Shown here one piece after another: positions 25,324-34,246 of a stretch of DNA of 64,000 nt (position 1 is its first letter; each line of letters begins with the position of its first letter). The DNA lies in the NCBI GenBank assembly GCA_030745835.1, contig JASLNU010000134.1, positions 6,752-70,751 on the forward strand, written 5' to 3'. Position numbers and translations under genes: made by a program. This stretch comes from GCA-2687515 sp002687515 (GTDB lineage Bacteria > Pseudomonadota > Alphaproteobacteria > Rhodospirillales > UBA2165). Under the pieces are notes generated by a model. It ran no database searches, was not told the DNA's origin, and saw only the letters and a program-made list of their open reading frames with translations.

Positions 25324-25466
25324 CGGGAACTCCTTAAACCCTGTGATGCGCGCGAATATAGTCCGCCGCACGTCCAATGCAAACGGTTAGCCGCATGAAA
25401 TGCTAAAATTCGGAGTTCAACGATTGCTCAGATGATCGGGACGGGGTGGAACCGGCGTTCCATGAA

Positions 25467-26363
25467 TTAGCTGATCGCGGCGTAGACGGATTTGAAACCG
25501 GCAACGATCTTCGGCAGCGCCGAAATATTGCGCAGGTTTGGCGGGCTTGGCCGCTCTTTGATTTCGGTCAGGATGCTTTGTGAAAGTTCGCACAGTTCGG
25601 CGAGATTCTCATCGCCCATCCGGCGGCCACGCCGGTTGACGCCGCCGATCGTAGCCAGCAGCTTCTCGATCTTGTCGAAAAATTCCTCGCCAATGGCGCT
25701 GTTTTCGTAATCTGGCAGGATTTCCCGGACCAACGTGTCGATCAGTCTGATGTCGGAGCGCAGCTTGCGGGCGTTCAATTGCGTCGAAGCTGCCCGAATA
25801 TCCTTCCATAATTCATCCCGGTCGCCGCCATAGCCGAGGACCCGCATCGGGTTCGGCACCTCAAATTCCTCGGTGGTATTCTCCTCCTCCTCGTCGCGCC
25901 CCTCGCCGCGCCGGGTTGGACCCACATAGTCTGAGGTCACGACGAATTTCTTGCGGCGCGAGGCAAGTTCGTTCATGCGCCGCACGAAGGTATCGCGCGA
26001 AAACGGCCGCACCATCAGATCGTCAGGCCCAGCGTCTATCGTATTTGCCAGGACGTCACGCTGGGTCGATCCCACCATGCTGACCAGCACCATGAATGGA
26101 TTATTGCCGATTTCCTGTTCGCGAACGCCGCGCATGACTTTATGCGCCGCATTGGTCTGTGTTTGCATGTTGCACAAACACAAATCCGCTTCGTCGTTGG
26201 CGACCTTTTGTTTCAGGAGATCGAAATCGCCCATCACGCGGACACGCTTGACGCCCAGAATATCGAACTGGCGTTTGATTTCCCTGCCGCTGTCGACTCG
26301 CGGCTCTCCGACCAGAATATTGATGTCGGAGAAATCGACCTTTGCTTTTGGTAGCGCCGAGAT
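25467..26363 (-). CDS. Response-regulator-like protein with degenerate receiver domain; apparent ATC start
   Basis: A cytoplasmic protein of about 298 residues: an N-terminal receiver-like domain (about 12-135) and a helical C-terminal region. The first in-frame ATG or GTG lies inside the receiver (GTG at 26235-26237). The frame is open back to an ATC at 26361-26363, which sits at normal distance from a perfect AGGAGG (complement of 26369-26374), with a stop codon just upstream. Starting at ATC restores the first beta strand, INILVGEP. Asn65 stands where the phosphorylated Asp is expected (LCLCNMQT), Ser replaces the usual Thr, and Arg replaces the usual Lys, so this is probably a non-phosphorylated pseudo-receiver. 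No kinase is adjacent. Confidence 0.7.
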   Translation of the reverse strand: MSALPKAKVDFSDINILVGEPRVDSGREIKRQFDILGVKRVRVMGDFDLLKQKVANDEADLCLCNMQTQTNAAHKVMRGVREQEIGNNPFMVLVSMVGSTQRDVLANTIDAGPDDLMVRPFSRDTFVRRMNELASRRKKFVVTSDYVGPTRRGEGRDEEEENTTEEFEVPNPMRVLGYGGDRDELWKDIRAASTQLNARKLRSDIRLIDTLVREILPDYENSAIGEEFFDKIEKLLATIGGVNRRGRRMGDENLAELCELSQSILTEIKERPSPPNLRNISALPKIVAGFKSVYAAIS

Positions 26364-26671
26364 GACGACCTCCTATGGCACAAAAGAGTGCTATTCCTCA
26401 AGAAGCGCGACTCGGTCTGAATACCAACCACCAGCTAAATTAATTCTTGGCCCGCACCTCGCTACGGCAGAACCGCGCAGGGGTTGGGCTAGTCTTATTG
26501 TGGTTTCCCCTAACGCCATTCTGCCGGATTCTGCCCATCATGCAAGTAAAATCTTACCCGTTCTGAATATGCGCTTCGCCGAGTATCCGCTGTGTGTAAA
26601 CCTTTCCGCCATTGACGGCGGCATGGATTTTGATAGTGTCCCGCGACCTTCGCCGTTGGGACCGGATAATC

Positions 26672-27541
26672 ATGGCCGAAGACGAACTTCGCCCCCTTTT
26701 GCAACGAATCGCCGACGCGCTCGACCGCCTGTCGCCGGCCCCGGTCCATGACTTCGACTTCGAACGCGCCGACGCCTTCGTCTGGCATTCGGCGCCCGAA
26801 GCGCTGGAACCGGTGCACCAGGTCAACCGCATCGATCTTGATCTCTTGCGCGGTATCGAACAGCAGCGCGATATCCTGCTGGCCAACACCCGGCGTTTCG
26901 CCGACGGCCTGCCGGCCAACAACGCGCTCCTTTGGGGGGCGCGCGGCACCGGCAAAAGCTCGCTGGTCAAGGCCGTCCATGCGACAATTAACGCCACCGC
27001 CAAGGAGAAGCTGGCACTGGTCGAAATCCACCGCGAGGATGTGCCGTCGCTGCCGCGCCTGCTGGCCGTGCTGCGTGGCACCAGCCGGCGCTGCCTCCTG
27101 TTTTGCGATGATCTGTCGTTCGAGGGCGAGGATGCCAGATTCAAATCCCTGAAAGCGGTCCTCGAGGGCGGCATCGAGGGCCGGCCCGACAACATCGTCT
27201 TTTACGCCACCTCCAACCGCCGCCACCTGATGCGCCGCGACATGATCGAGAACGAGCGTTCGTCCGCCATCTCGCCGTCGGAAGCGGTCGAGGAGAAGGT
27301 CTCGCTGTCGGACCGCTTCGGCCTCTGGCTCGGCTTCCACCCGGTGAAGCAGGACACCTATTTCGAGATCATCGACGGCTATGTGGAGCGCTTCGGCCTG
27401 GATATGGACGCCGAACAATTGCGCGCCGAGGCGCTGGAATGGTCGATGACCAGGGGCTCGCGCTCGGGCCGCGTCGCCTGGCAATTCGTCCAGGATCTGG
27501 CCGGCCGCCTGGGCAAGCGGATCGAACCCGATGCAAGCTGA
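26672..27541 (+). CDS. DUF815-type ATP-binding protein
   Basis: An AAA-like ATPase of 289 residues. Walker A is GARGTGKSS at 89-97, Walker B is CLLFCDDLSF, and a sensor-like FYATSNRRHLM follows. This family is widespread in alphaproteobacteria and usually sits next to the pcm/surE/serS/tat region, as here, but has no assigned function. The ATG at 26672 is chosen because the conserved part begins just after it. The ribosome site is weak. It is convergent with the nlpD-like gene. Confidence 0.85.
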   Translation: MAEDELRPLLQRIADALDRLSPAPVHDFDFERADAFVWHSAPEALEPVHQVNRIDLDLLRGIEQQRDILLANTRRFADGLPANNALLWGARGTGKSSLVKAVHATINATAKEKLALVEIHREDVPSLPRLLAVLRGTSRRCLLFCDDLSFEGEDARFKSLKAVLEGGIEGRPDNIVFYATSNRRHLMRRDMIENERSSAISPSEAVEEKVSLSDRFGLWLGFHPVKQDTYFEIIDGYVERFGLDMDAEQLRAEALEWSMTRGSRSGRVAWQFVQDLAGRLGKRIEPDAS

Positions 27542-27556
27542 TTTTCCCGCCCGCGG

Positions 27557-28531
27557 TTACGACGCCGCCGGAGCGGCGGCCAGTTGCCGCGCCGGGTTGA
27601 TGGCGCGCCGGCCGCGGCGGATTTCGAAATGAAGCTGCGGCTTGATGACGCTGCCGGTGCTGCCGACGCGGGCGATGAGCTGGCCCTGGCTGACCTTTTG
27701 CCCGCGCCGGACCAGCAGCTTTGCGTTATGTGCGTAGGCGGTAACCCAGCCGCCGGCATGGCGGATCAACAATAGATTTCCGAACCCGCGCAACTCGTTG
27801 CCGGCATAGGCGACGACACCGGCGCCGGCGGCGCGGACCTGGGCGCCGCGCGGCGCCGATATGTTGATGCCGTCATTATGCAAACCCTCGCCCTTGGGCC
27901 CGTAACCGGAAACGACGCGGCCGCTGACCGGCCAGATGAAGCGCCCCTTGCCGGTTCGGGCCACGAACTTGGGCGGTGGCGCGGCGCTCGGCGGCGGCCG
28001 GCGGACCGAAGTCACGGGCTTGTTGCCGGTGGCCGGTTTGGCGGCCGGCGCTTCACCGCCCGGCAGGGACAGTTTCTGACCGGCAAAGATATTATAGGGC
28101 GGGCCGAGGCGGTTGAGGCGCGCCAGCTCGTACGTATCGACCGAAAACCGCCGCGAGATGCCATAGAGGGTGTCGCCGTGAACGACGCGGTATTGGCGCG
28201 GCGCCGGAATTTTCAGGTTCCGCCCAGGGGTCAGCCGATATGGCGGGCGCAGACCATTGGCCTCGATGATGGCGCGCGCGCTGACGCCGTGGCGGCGCGA
28301 CAGGATAAATAAGGTCTCGTCCTTTCCAACCCGAACCTGCCGCGCCGCCGCCCGGGCGGGCGCGGCGCGCACCGGACGCCGGGCCTTGGCGCTCTGCTGC
28401 TTGGACAGGCGCGCGCCGGACGGCGGCGCTTCGCCCGGCGGCGGCCATTGCAAACCGCCGCAGCCGGCCAAGGCGAGCAGGCCCCCAAGAAGGATCAGGG
28501 CCGGATATGATTTAATCGCGCAAATCTGCAT
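27557..28531 (-). CDS. LysM/M23 (LytM-factor) lipoprotein, NlpD-like
   Basis: An outer-membrane or periplasmic lipoprotein of 324 residues with lipobox LALAGC. Two LysM domains (about 70-115 and 118-162) bind peptidoglycan, and a C-terminal M23/LytM domain follows. The zinc site is degenerate: the usual HxxxD reads HNDGIN, with Asn for Asp, and the later HxH motif reads QLHFEI. The protein is therefore likely an activator of an N-acetylmuramoyl amidase, like NlpD or EnvC, and not itself a peptidase. It is the last gene of the run from tatA. Confidence 0.88.
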   Translation of the reverse strand: MQICAIKSYPALILLGGLLALAGCGGLQWPPPGEAPPSGARLSKQQSAKARRPVRAAPARAAARQVRVGKDETLFILSRRHGVSARAIIEANGLRPPYRLTPGRNLKIPAPRQYRVVHGDTLYGISRRFSVDTYELARLNRLGPPYNIFAGQKLSLPGGEAPAAKPATGNKPVTSVRRPPPSAAPPPKFVARTGKGRFIWPVSGRVVSGYGPKGEGLHNDGINISAPRGAQVRAAGAGVVAYAGNELRGFGNLLLIRHAGGWVTAYAHNAKLLVRRGQKVSQGQLIARVGSTGSVIKPQLHFEIRRGRRAINPARQLAAAPAAS

Positions 28532-28575
28532 GGTCACGCACGGTTTCGCCTTGCCCGCGATGCTGGCCGCCGTTC

Positions 28576-29223
28576 TTAGCGGACCGATTGCCCGGCCTCT
28601 TCCGGGATCAGCGGCACGAAGCGAACATCGCGCAGCTCCTCGGTTTCGAACGCATCGCCTAGGCGGCTGACGCGCAAGATTGTCTGCAGTTCATCATCGA
28701 TGCCAATCGGCACCACCATGGAGCCGCCTTCCGACAACTGATCGGCGAGGATCGGCGGCACGTCGGCGGCGGCGGCGGTGACGATGATGCGCTCGAACGG
28801 CGCCTGTTCGGGCCAGCCGAGGGTGCCGTCGCCGGCCTTGGCTACGATGTTGTGCAGCTTCAATTCGCGGAATCGGGCGCGCGCTATCTTGAGCAGTTCG
28901 GCATGCCGCTCGATCGAATAGACGCGGCGGCAGAGCACCGCCAGCACCGCCGTCTGATAGCCCGACCCGGTGCCCACTTCCAGAACCTTCATGCGTTCGC
29001 CGGCTTGCAAAGCCTCGGTCATCAGCCCGACGACGCTGGGCTGGCTCATTGTTTGTTGATGGCCGATCGGCAGCGCCGTATCCTCGTAGGCCGAGGCGCG
29101 CAGCGCCAGCGGCACGAACGGCTCGCGCGGCAGGGATTCCATCGCCGCCATGACCCGCCGGTCGGTGACCCCGGCCTGGCGCAGGCCGAGCACCAGGCGC
29201 GCCTTGCGATCGTCGAAATTCAC
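28576..29223 (-). CDS. pcm: Protein-L-isoaspartate O-methyltransferase
   Basis: A cytoplasmic repair enzyme that uses S-adenosylmethionine to methylate isoaspartyl residues in aged proteins. It has 215 residues with motif I VLEVGTGSGYQTAVLA and the family block LPIGHQQTMSQPSVVGLMTEAL. Its start overlaps the surE stop by 4 bases; the surE-pcm-nlpD order is conserved among proteobacteria. Confidence 0.96.
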   Translation of the reverse strand: MNFDDRKARLVLGLRQAGVTDRRVMAAMESLPREPFVPLALRASAYEDTALPIGHQQTMSQPSVVGLMTEALQAGERMKVLEVGTGSGYQTAVLAVLCRRVYSIERHAELLKIARARFRELKLHNIVAKAGDGTLGWPEQAPFERIIVTAAAADVPPILADQLSEGGSMVVPIGIDDELQTILRVSRLGDAFETEELRDVRFVPLIPEEAGQSVR

Positions 29224-30041
29224 TTTTTACCCCCGCCCTTGGCCGGCGCGAACAGGCCCTTCAAGGCGCGTATCATCGGCCGCTGCGTCAAATCCAGCGA
29301 CAGTGGCGTCACCGATACCTTGCCTTCGGCGACAGCCGCCAAATCGGTGCCACGGGCATAGGTGGCCGACATTTTCTGATTGCCGATCCAGTAATAAGGC
29401 TCGCCCCGGGGGTCGCGCCCTTCCAGAATTTCGTCGCCCACCTTGCGCCGGCCCTCGCGCGTAACCTCGATCCCGGTCACTTCGCCAGCGGGAAGCGGCG
29501 GGAAATTGACATTGATCAGCACATCCCGGGGCCAGGCGATGCGGGTCACGCGGCGCACCACGCGCGCGGCGTAGCTTTCGGCCGCCGACCAGTCGACCGC
29601 GCCGCCGCTACTGAGAATCTCGTATGGCACGCGTTGGCTCAAGGCGATGGCGGGAACGCCGAGAAGCGTCGCTTCCATGGCCGCCGCGATGGTACCGGAA
29701 TAGGTCATGTCCTCACCCAGGTTACTGCCCCGATTGATGCCGGAAAGCACCAAATTAGGCCTCGAGTCTTTCATGATCTGGTTAACGGCGAGTAAAATAC
29801 AGTCGGTCGGCGTGCCATCGACGGCGAAACGGCGCGCCGAAACCTTGCGGATGCGCAAGGGCCGGCGCAGGGTCAGCGAATGGCCGGTGCTCGATTGCTC
29901 TTCCTCGGGCGCCACCACCCAGACCTCGGCGGCCAGGCCGCGGGCGATCTTTTCCAGCCTTTTCAGGCCGGGCGCGCCGATGCCGTCGTCGTTGGATATC
30001 AGGATACGCGCCGAGGAAAGCTTGAGCGGCGCCTTAAACAT
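29220..30041 (-). CDS. surE: 5'/3'-nucleotidase SurE
   Basis: A metal-dependent survival-protein phosphatase acting on nucleoside monophosphates. The metal-site start ILISNDDGIGAPGL and the LVLSGINRGSNLGEDMTYSGTIAAAMEA motif are intact. The ATG at 30039-30041 overlaps the serS end by 8 bases and gives 273 residues. It belongs to the serS-surE-pcm run. Confidence 0.96.
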   Translation of the reverse strand: MFKAPLKLSSARILISNDDGIGAPGLKRLEKIARGLAAEVWVVAPEEEQSSTGHSLTLRRPLRIRKVSARRFAVDGTPTDCILLAVNQIMKDSRPNLVLSGINRGSNLGEDMTYSGTIAAAMEATLLGVPAIALSQRVPYEILSSGGAVDWSAAESYAARVVRRVTRIAWPRDVLINVNFPPLPAGEVTGIEVTREGRRKVGDEILEGRDPRGEPYYWIGNQKMSATYARGTDLAAVAEGKVSVTPLSLDLTQRPMIRALKGLFAPAKGGGKK

Positions 30042-31323
30042 CGCTGGCAACATCCTTGGCAATCACTTCGAGCCCGCCCATATAGGGGCGCAAGGCCTCG
30101 GGCACTTCCACCGAGCCGTCTTCCAGCTGGTAGTTTTCGATGATCGCGATCAGGGTGCGCCCGATCGCCAGGCCGGAGCCGTTGAGGGTATGCGGAAAGC
30201 GGGTGCCTTTGCCTTTCTTCGGGCGGAAGCGCGCCTGCATGCGCCGCGCCTGGAAATCGCCGCAGTTGGAGACCGACGAAATTTCCCGGTAACGTCCCTG
30301 CCCCGGCAGCCAAACCTCGAGGTCATGGGTCTTTTGCGCCGAGAAACCCATATCGCCGGTACACAGCACCACGGTGCGGAACGGCAGGCCCAGCCGTTTC
30401 AGAACTTCCTCGGCGATGCCGGTCATGCGCTCCAATTCGGCGCCCGATTGGTCCGGATGCACGACGCCGACCAGTTCCACCTTGGTGAACTGGTGCTGGC
30501 GGATCATGCCGCGCGTATCCTTGCCCGCCGAACCGGCCTCGGAGCGGAAGCACCAAGTCATCGCCGCATAGCGGCGCGGCAGATCGTCCTCACCCAGGAT
30601 TTGATCGGCGACCATATTGGTCAGCGGCACCTCGGCGGTGGGGATCAGCCAATAATCGTTGTCGGTGCGGAACAAATCCTCGGCGAATTTGGGCAACTGG
30701 CCGGTGCCAAAGAGAGCATTGTCGCGGACCAGGGCCGGCGGGTTGACCTCGGTATAGCCGAACTCGCCGGTGTGCATGTCGAGCATGAAGGCCGCCAGCG
30801 CCCGTTCCATGCGCGCCAACGCGCCCGACAGGATAACGAAGCGGGAACCGGACATTTTCGCCGCCGTCTCGAAATCCATCAGCCCCAGGGCCTCGCCAAG
30901 CTCGAAATGCTCCTTGGCCTCGAAGGTGAATTCCCTGGCCTCGCCCCAGCGATTGATTTCCACATTGTCGTCATCGTCTTCGCCGCCCGGCACATCATCG
31001 GCGGGGATGTTGGGCAGTGAAGCCAGGGCGGCGTCCAGTTCCCCGGTGACGGCGGCGGCGGTTTTTTCGGCTTCCGCCTGGGCATCCTTGGAGCGCGCCA
31101 CTTCCTCGATCTCGGCCGCCGCATCCTCGCCCTTGGACTTGGCCTGGCCGATCAGCTTGGAAAGCTCGTTGCGCCTTGTCTGCAACTCCTGCGCCGCCGT
31201 CTGCGCGGCGCGGCGGCGGGCATCGATTTCAATCAGCGTTTGTGCCTGCGGGCCGAGGCCGCGCCGCTGCATGGCGGCATCGAAGGCATCCGGCTGGTCG
31301 CGAATGTATCTGATATCGAACAT
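30034..31323 (-). CDS. serS: Serine--tRNA ligase
   Basis: A class II aminoacyl-tRNA synthetase that charges tRNA-Ser; it also charges tRNA-Sec with serine when that tRNA exists, relevant to the selenoprotein gene at 50.1 kb. It has 429 residues. The N-terminal coiled-coil arm spans about 25-105. Class II motifs 2 and 3 are visible as MTWCFRSEAGSAGKDTRGM and GSGLAIGRTLIAIIENYQ. Located between tatC (40-base gap) and surE (overlap). Confidence 0.97.
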   Translation of the reverse strand: MFDIRYIRDQPDAFDAAMQRRGLGPQAQTLIEIDARRRAAQTAAQELQTRRNELSKLIGQAKSKGEDAAAEIEEVARSKDAQAEAEKTAAAVTGELDAALASLPNIPADDVPGGEDDDDNVEINRWGEAREFTFEAKEHFELGEALGLMDFETAAKMSGSRFVILSGALARMERALAAFMLDMHTGEFGYTEVNPPALVRDNALFGTGQLPKFAEDLFRTDNDYWLIPTAEVPLTNMVADQILGEDDLPRRYAAMTWCFRSEAGSAGKDTRGMIRQHQFTKVELVGVVHPDQSGAELERMTGIAEEVLKRLGLPFRTVVLCTGDMGFSAQKTHDLEVWLPGQGRYREISSVSNCGDFQARRMQARFRPKKGKGTRFPHTLNGSGLAIGRTLIAIIENYQLEDGSVEVPEALRPYMGGLEVIAKDVASDV

Positions 31324-31363
31324 CGAAATCCTTAAAAGAGCCGCCTGCTTCGGCCGGGCCGCA

Positions 31364-32182
31364 TTAGCTCATGTTGAAGTCGGTTTCCTCGGCATAGTCG
31401 TCTTCTTCGTCCGCCGCTTCGGCTTTTTTGCGCTCGACGATGCGGACGGCGATGATCGAGATTTCATAAAGCGCGATGATCGGCAGCGCCAGGCCGACCT
31501 GGCTGATCACATCCGGCGGCGTCAGGATGGCGGCGGCGACGAAGGCGATGACGATGGCGTATTTGCGTTTGCCGGCCAGCCCGTCGGCGGTGGTGAAGCC
31601 GGCCCGGGCCAACAGGGTCAGCAAGATCGGCAGTTGGAAACTGACCCCGAAGGCGAAGATCAGGCGCATCACCAGGGACAGGTATTCGTTGACCTTGGCT
31701 TCCAATTGGATCGGCAGGCTGCCCGGCAGGCCGGCCGTTTCGAAGCTCAGGAAAAACTTCCAGGCCAAGGGAAAGATGAAGTAGTAGACGATGGCGCCGC
31801 CGGTAAAAAACAGGACCGGCGTCATCACCAGGTAGGGCAGCAGGGCGCGCTTTTCCTTGGCATAGAGGCCGGGGGCGACGAACTTCCAGAACTGCGCCGC
31901 GATCACCGGAAACGACAGGAACAGGGCGGCAAAAAACGAGACCTTAATGTAGGTGAAGAAGGCTTCGTGCAGGGCGGTGTAGATCAGCCGCCGGTTGCGC
32001 CCTTCCTCGGCCATGATATCGGCCAGCGGCTGCACCAGGAAGGCGTATATGTTTTCGGCGAAATAGTAGCAGACGAAAAACAAAAGAATGACGGCGATGA
32101 AGGATTTGACCAGCCGCGAGCGCAACTCGGTCAAATGCTCGAGGAGCGGCATTTTCTGGGGCTCGTCCGGAGCGTCGCTCAA
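31364..32182 (-). CDS. tatC: Sec-independent protein translocase TatC
   Basis: A six-helix inner-membrane receptor of the twin-arginine translocase, 272 residues. The conserved start PLLEHLTELRSRLVKS and the first periplasmic loop are present. It overlaps tatB by 4 bases. The C-terminal tail is acidic and longer than in E. coli. Confidence 0.97.
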   Translation of the reverse strand: MSDAPDEPQKMPLLEHLTELRSRLVKSFIAVILLFFVCYYFAENIYAFLVQPLADIMAEEGRNRRLIYTALHEAFFTYIKVSFFAALFLSFPVIAAQFWKFVAPGLYAKEKRALLPYLVMTPVLFFTGGAIVYYFIFPLAWKFFLSFETAGLPGSLPIQLEAKVNEYLSLVMRLIFAFGVSFQLPILLTLLARAGFTTADGLAGKRKYAIVIAFVAAAILTPPDVISQVGLALPIIALYEISIIAVRIVERKKAEAADEEDDYAEETDFNMS

Positions 32183-32691
32183 GGCGCCACCTTTTCACCC
32201 CGGCCGGCGCCGTTATCGGTGCCGGCCCCGTTATCGCCGTCGTCCCCGTCATCCGCGTCTTGGTGACCTTCACTGGCGGCGGGCGCCGCGTCGGCGGCGG
32301 TCTCGTCCTCTTCAGAATCATCGCCCGGATCATCGCCCAAATCATCGTCCAAATCATCGCCCAAATCATCGCCCAAATCATCGCTGGCGATATCGAATTC
32401 CTCGCCGCCGAATTCGAAGGCGTCCTTGATCTCGCGGTCGGGATCGATGGAATTTTCCAGCAGGCTGGCGGGGTCCAGATCGGCGCCGTTTTCGATTTGG
32501 CGCTTGACCTCGTCCAATTCCGATTCGCGCACCATGTCGTCGACATAGCCGCGAAATTCGCGGGTCATCGATTTCGCCTTGCCGACCCAATGGGCGATGG
32601 TGCGCATGACGCGCGGCAGGTCTTTTGGCCCGACGACGACCACCACCAGGACGGCGACGATAAGCAGTTCCGGCCAGCCAATATCAAACAT
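32179..32691 (-). CDS. tatB: Sec-independent protein translocase TatB with acidic repeat tail
   Basis: A single-helix Tat receptor component of 170 residues. The start MFDIGWPELLIVAVLVVVVVG and GPKDLPRVMR are classic TatB features, followed by an amphipathic helix. After residue ~100 comes a very acidic, low-complexity tail built from Asp-Asp-Leu-Gly units encoded by a 12-base tandem repeat, then Asp/Gly/Asn-rich sequence. The tail is likely disordered. Confidence 0.95.
   Translation of the reverse strand: MFDIGWPELLIVAVLVVVVVGPKDLPRVMRTIAHWVGKAKSMTREFRGYVDDMVRESELDEVKRQIENGADLDPASLLENSIDPDREIKDAFEFGGEEFDIASDDLGDDLGDDLDDDLGDDPGDDSEEDETAADAAPAASEGHQDADDGDDGDNGAGTDNGAGRGEKVAP
32317..32387. repeat. 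12-base tandem repeat inside tatB
   Basis: About six units related to ATCATCGCCCAA on the plus strand encode the DDLG repeats of the TatB tail. Copy number may vary between strains by slippage without breaking the frame. Confidence 0.8.
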
Positions 32692-32744
32692 GACGGACTA
32701 TCGCCCCTTCAATAAGAGCAGATGCTTGACCGATCTGGAAAAGA

Positions 32745-32981
32745 TCACGCCTGTTCGGCGGTTTTCTTGTCTTCTTCCTTGCTGGCATCGGTAACCGAAC
32801 TTTCGGCTTTGAACTCGGATTTTTGATCCTCGACCGCTTCCTCGTCCTTCATGCCCTTTTTGAACGATTTCAGGCCTTTGCCAAAATCGCCCATCAATTG
32901 CGATATTTTTCCCTTGCCGCCGAACAGAACCAGGACAACGGCCAGGACGACCAGCCAATGCCAAATGCTAAAAGTACCCAT
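32745..32981 (-). CDS. tatA: Sec-independent protein translocase TatA
   Basis: The 78-residue pore-forming Tat component. One N-terminal helix (SIWHWLVVLAVVLVLFGGKGK) is followed by an amphipathic helix (FGKGLKSFKKGMKDEE) and a charged tail. It is the first gene of tatA-tatB-tatC, 53 bases before tatB. Confidence 0.96.
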   Translation of the reverse strand: MGTFSIWHWLVVLAVVLVLFGGKGKISQLMGDFGKGLKSFKKGMKDEEAVEDQKSEFKAESSVTDASKEEDKKTAEQA

Positions 32982-33290
32982 AATTATTGTTCTCGCACAA
33001 ATGCTTAGGTCAATTGACGCCCATAATGGCAGAATCGGCCGCCAAGGGCAATCACCGCCGCCGGAGCGTCGAAATTTCGCTTAACTCTCGCCGGTTCGGT
33101 GCCAACCAAGATGTCCGCATGGCCGAGCCCGGCAATCCCCGCGCGGGCTATCTGGTCAGTGCCAAGATCGACGCCCACGTGGCCGAGCCCGCTCCGCCGA
33201 CCTCTCTCCGCCCGCCGAAGCGGGCTTCGCGAAGGCGGGAGCGGCTGCGCAGGCTGGACCCAACCAACCCCACGCGGGCTGCTCAGATGG

Positions 33291-33361
33291 TGCGACACTT
33301 TTTGGCTAAATCCACCATACCGGTTCCTACCGGTTCATACCGGTTCATACCGTTTCCTACC
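33291..33361 (-). repeat. 10-base tandem repeat with conserved tail, family C, copy 2
   Basis: Read on the minus strand: four units related to GGTATGAACC, then GGTATGGT and the tail AAAAGTGTCGCA (complement of 33291-33302). Layout matches the copy at 6460-6529 in opposite orientation. Confidence 0.7.
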
Positions 33362-33546
33362 GTTTTATGTGCTTTTATAACGCTTTTCGACGTCATTGGC
33401 GGGCGCTGATCGTTCTTCCCATTCACAATGTCCAGGATTTTTATTTAGAACAAATTACGAACCGGTCAAGGGGAATTCATAAGATTTTCCGGCGCGCGAT
33501 CCAGGGAACTCCGGCGCTGTTCCGGATGCCAACCGATGCCGCCTCG

Positions 33547-33566
33547 CTAAAAGTAAACTGTCACCG
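33547..33566 (+). repeat. Dispersed short repeat, family D, copy 1
   Basis: Contains AAAAGTAAACTGTCACCG, also found at 50008-50028 and 51861-51882, always outside genes. Such strings are often left beside REP-associated or IS-type elements. Confidence 0.7.
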
Positions 33567-33659
33567 ATTTAAAAGGAGGGACAGGCCCCAGTCGATCATC
33601 ATGGTGATGCCATTTTCGCCGGGCTTCGCCTGGCGGTCCGGTCACCGGGCTTCGGAAAT

Positions 33660-34073
33660 TCAAAGCAGCATGTAGGTGCTGGTCACGTGGGCGATGGATT
33701 TTTCCGGCAGTCCGGTATGCAAGTTCACTTCCCCATACATGATAGTCCGGCCCGGCTTGATGATGCGTGCCTCGGCGATCAGGTCTTCGTCGCCGGCCGG
33801 GCGCAGGAAGGCCGAGGATTGACTGACCGTGGTCAATGGCACCCATTCGCCTACCGACGCGGCCACCGCAAAGGCCATGGCGGTATCGGCCAAGGACATA
33901 ATCGCCTGTCCGCAAATGGTGCCGCCGCCGCGGTTCAGTCTGGCCGAGCGCGGGACCCTGAGAACCGCGGTACCCGATGCAATTTTTTCGAAGCAAATAC
34001 CCAATTCGTGAATCCAGGGGGAAAACTCTTCCCTCAGCCTGGTTTCCGCGTCTGCTATGGAAAATTCAGACAT
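33660..34073 (-). CDS. PaaI-type hotdog-fold thioesterase
   Basis: A 137-residue hotdog-fold protein likely to hydrolyse an aryl- or acyl-CoA thioester. The block RLNRGGGTICGQAIMSLADTAMAFA carries the family pattern where Asn/Gly and the acidic helix residue act in catalysis. The ATG at 34071-34073 after AAGGGA is preferred; the longer frame to 34187 has no family similarity at its N-terminus. It could serve CoA-based catabolism elsewhere in the genome. No operon partner. Confidence 0.85.
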   Translation of the reverse strand: MSEFSIADAETRLREEFSPWIHELGICFEKIASGTAVLRVPRSARLNRGGGTICGQAIMSLADTAMAFAVAASVGEWVPLTTVSQSSAFLRPAGDEDLIAEARIIKPGRTIMYGEVNLHTGLPEKSIAHVTSTYMLL

Positions 34074-34246
34074 GTGGCAATCCCTTGTGATTGTGGCGTC
34101 GGAGGCGTGGAGGTGGCGGCTGGAATCCGGAACTGTCTCACGATTGACCCATTTGCCGTTGTACTGGAAAGATCGATTTCGGAACATCCCCTAATATCCG
34201 TCATAGTTGGACCGTCAATATGCGCTTTAGCGAAAATTTTTAACCA

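Larger units (their letters stand above)
32982..33659. other. Gene-poor region with dispersed repeats
   Basis: No convincing gene was found. It contains the second, inverted copy of the 10-base tandem element (33291-33361), a GC hairpin near 33212-33240, and one copy of repeat family D (33547-33566). A short stretch before 33547 could be the remnant of a lost coding sequence, but no family is recognised. Confidence 0.6.

Noticed and set aside
32317..32387. The regular 12-base repeats as a CRISPR array
   Set aside because: The units are too short, have no spacers, and encode an in-frame acidic tail of TatB.
33000..33300. Possible small coding genes between tatA and the family C repeat
   Set aside because: Frames exist on both strands, but none has a ribosome site, family pattern or sensible protein composition.
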